From Agrobacterium albertimagni AOL15 (lineage in GTDB: Bacteria; Pseudomonadota; Alphaproteobacteria; Rhizobiales; Rhizobiaceae): a stretch of DNA of 64,000 bases. The notes below the pieces were generated by a model. It was not told the origin of the DNA. It was given only the letters and a program-made list of their open reading frames with translations, and made no database searches. Where the stretch lies: positions 186,001 through 250,000 of the forward strand of contig NZ_ALJF01000008.1 of NCBI RefSeq assembly GCF_000300855.1, read 5' to 3'. A program made the position numbers and the translations under genes. Below, piece by piece: positions 62,489-64,000 of the stretch. The first letter of the stretch is position 1. Each line of letters begins with the position of its first letter.

Positions 62489-63763
62489 ATGGAGAGCTTC
62501 GGGCCGCACCCTGCCAGTGGACACGACGGCATCCTGGTGCCGCCGCCGGTGCAGGGCGATGGGCGGCTGGCGGACAATATCGTGCATTTCGCCCGGGTTC
62601 TGCGCAAGGCGGATCTCAAGCCCGGGCCCGGTGCCGTGATCGACGCTATCGAGGCTATCGACGCAATCGGCATCGGCTCGCGCGTCGAGTTCCACGCGGC
62701 GCTGTCCGCCATCTTCGTCAAGCGGCATGAAGACCAGCCTGTCTTCGACGAGGCCTTTTCGATCTTCTGGCGCTCGCGCGATCTCGTCAGCAAGATGATC
62801 CAGCTGATGTCGCCGGTGGCGGCGATCGGGGAACGTCAGAAGCCTAAGGCAGGTGGTGCTCGGGTCAGCGATGCGCTGTTTGCCGACAGAAAACGCGAGC
62901 CGAAGCCTCGCGACGAGCCGGATGTCGAGGTCGATGCCCGGCTCACGGTTTCTGGCCAGGAGGTGTTTCGTCGGCTTGATTTCGGGCAGATGACGGCAAG
63001 AGAGTTGAAGGAGGCACGGTGCGCGATCGTGCGTTTGGCTATGCCGCTTGATCTCGTTCAAACGCGCCGTTATCGGCTTTCTCCGCGCGGGCGCCTCATA
63101 GATCAGCGCGCCAGCATGCGCCAGTCGCTGCGAACAGGCGGCGACCTGATGCTGCCGAAGTTTCGCGCGCGTCGCTTTCAGCCCCCGCCGCTCGTCATCC
63201 TTGCCGACATTTCCGGTTCGATGAGCCAGTACACGCGGATCTTCCTGCATTTCCTGCATGTTCTGACCGAACGTCGCCGCCGGGTGCATACCTTCCTCTT
63301 CGGGACGCGGCTTACCAATGTGACGCGGCAACTCCGTCACCGCGATCCGGACGAGGCGATCGCGCAATGCACAGACGCCGTTGCCGACTGGTCGGGCGGT
63401 ACGCGGATCGGCGAGACGCTGAGGCTCTTCAACCGGCACTGGGGCCGTCGCGTGCTGGGGCAGGGTGCCGTCGTGCTGCTGATCACCGACGGACTGGAGC
63501 GAGACGAGGTCGATATGCTTGCCCGTGAGACGGACCGGCTGCATCGCTCCTGCAGACGCCTCGTCTGGCTCAATCCACTGCTGCGCTTTGCCGGTTTCGA
63601 GGCGCGCGCGCGCGGCGTGCGGGCCATGCTGCCGCATGTGGATGAACTCAGGTCTGTTCACAATCTGGAAGCGCTGTCGGATCTCGTGCAATCTTTGTCC
63701 GGTGCGGCGGATCGGAACTGCGATCCGAGGCGTTACCTCGCTTCAGACAGGAGCCAGCCATGA
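62489..63763 (+). CDS. VWA-domain protein (CoxE-like)
   Basis: 424 residues. The C-terminal von Willebrand A domain has the metal site 'LADISGSMSQYTRIF' (DxSxS), 'WSGGTRIGETL' for the Thr, and 'LITDGLERDE' for the Asp. The N-terminal half is helical, with 'FARVLRKADLKPGPG' as in CoxE proteins. MoxR-VWA pairs act as chaperones inserting metal in complex enzymes. The ATG at 62489 lies one base after the MoxR stop (TGATATG context). Its stop overlaps the next ATG (ATGA), so the three genes are tightly coupled. Confidence 0.92.
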   Translation: MESFGPHPASGHDGILVPPPVQGDGRLADNIVHFARVLRKADLKPGPGAVIDAIEAIDAIGIGSRVEFHAALSAIFVKRHEDQPVFDEAFSIFWRSRDLVSKMIQLMSPVAAIGERQKPKAGGARVSDALFADRKREPKPRDEPDVEVDARLTVSGQEVFRRLDFGQMTARELKEARCAIVRLAMPLDLVQTRRYRLSPRGRLIDQRASMRQSLRTGGDLMLPKFRARRFQPPPLVILADISGSMSQYTRIFLHFLHVLTERRRRVHTFLFGTRLTNVTRQLRHRDPDEAIAQCTDAVADWSGGTRIGETLRLFNRHWGRRVLGQGAVVLLITDGLERDEVDMLARETDRLHRSCRRLVWLNPLLRFAGFEARARGVRAMLPHVDELRSVHNLEALSDLVQSLSGAADRNCDPRRYLASDRSQP

Positions 63764-64000
63764 CCACCGATGCCACTTTGCGCGATCCGCTCGATATTGC
63801 CGAAAGCTGGTTCGCCGAGGGCCGATCCGTCGCGATCGCGACTGTGATCGAGACCTGGGGCTCGGCGCCGCGCCCGGTCGGCAGCCATCTCGTCATCGAC
63901 GGCGAGGGCAATTTCGAGGGCTCGGTCTCCGGTGGCTGCGTCGAGGGGGCTGTCATCTCCGAGGCGCTCGACGTGATCGAGAGCGGTACGGCGAAAATGC
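63760..64000 (+). CDS. XdhC/CoxF-family protein, 3' end missing
   Basis: The first 80 residues of the XdhC family, running off the right edge. 'VAIATVIETWGSAPRPVGSHLVIDGEGNFEGSVSGGCVEGAV' is the CoxF/XdhC signature with the Cys in 'SGGCVEG' that binds the molybdenum cofactor before it is handed to xanthine dehydrogenase or CO dehydrogenase. The ATG at 63760 overlaps the VWA stop and has ACAGGAG upstream. More genes of this cluster, such as a second XdhC protein, are expected beyond the window. Confidence 0.93.
   Translation, partial: MTTDATLRDPLDIAESWFAEGRSVAIATVIETWGSAPRPVGSHLVIDGEGNFEGSVSGGCVEGAVISEALDVIESGTAKM

Overview
The window looks like the chromosome of an alphaproteobacterium of the Rhizobiaceae or a close relative (order Hyphomicrobiales). 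Evidence: GC-rich codon use with heavy third-position bias; a CckA hybrid kinase; a CtrA-type TTAA-N7-TTAA box; an alphaproteobacterial-style GAAC-N7 LexA box at recA; a DUF1476 (F1-ATPase zeta inhibitor) gene; two DUF1127 genes; a DksA with a degenerate zinc finger; and the familiar neighbourhoods purC-purS-purQ, purL-bolA-grxD and icd-trmJ-murI-rpsD. I see no insertion sequence, prophage, CRISPR array, tRNA or rRNA. Every gene I could read is intact, except that the first (folK) and the last (XdhC family) run off the edges.

Layout. 0-6.6 kb: folK end, a secreted protein, ycjX-ycjF, a SixA-type phosphatase, dksA (TTG start) and a FliO-domain protein with a long Pro/Ala-rich tail. 6.8-16 kb: cckA, the pseudouridine degradation pair psuK-psuG, recA with promoter and SOS box, and alaS. 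15.7-31.7 kb: a GGDEF cyclase, a SulP transporter, icd, two tandem related secreted proteins, trmJ-murI, a CNNM/CorC-type protein, a short leader ORF plus DUF1127 gene, an MFS protein, a HerA-like ATPase, pepT, a small DD-carboxypeptidase and rpsD with a structured leader. 31.7-41.6 kb: glsA, ttcA, two inositol-monophosphatase paralogues, an unusual pair of membrane-anchored alpha/beta hydrolase paralogues (one coupled to an ICMT-type methyltransferase), an MFS drug exporter, grxD and a very basic small protein. 41.6-48.5 kb: bolA, purL, a MocR regulator divergent from a DUF1127 gene, a lipoprotein, purQ, a small coiled-coil protein, purS and purC. 48.7-58.8 kb: DUF1476, a CtrA-box PAS-GGDEF-EAL protein, a small hydrolase, a tannase-family esterase, DUF2189, purB, a membrane protein, DUF2259 and rpe. 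59-64 kb: an SDR, an orphan ABC-type binding protein, then flavin reductase, MoxR ATPase, VWA protein and XdhC family, which resembles a molybdo-enzyme maturation module.

How they work together. Most genes are housekeeping: purine synthesis (purC, S, Q, L, B), translation (alaS, rpsD), tRNA modification (ttcA, trmJ), DNA repair (recA), folate, and iron-sulfur trafficking (grxD, bolA). Cell-cycle control links cckA to a CtrA box in front of the GGDEF-EAL gene. The least explained parts are the hydrolase, IMPase and methyltransferase cluster at 33.7-41.6 kb, the repeated GACAAT elements around the MocR/DUF1127 promoter, and the leader ORF with hairpin at 25.1 kb. All functions are read from sequence motifs without database searches.
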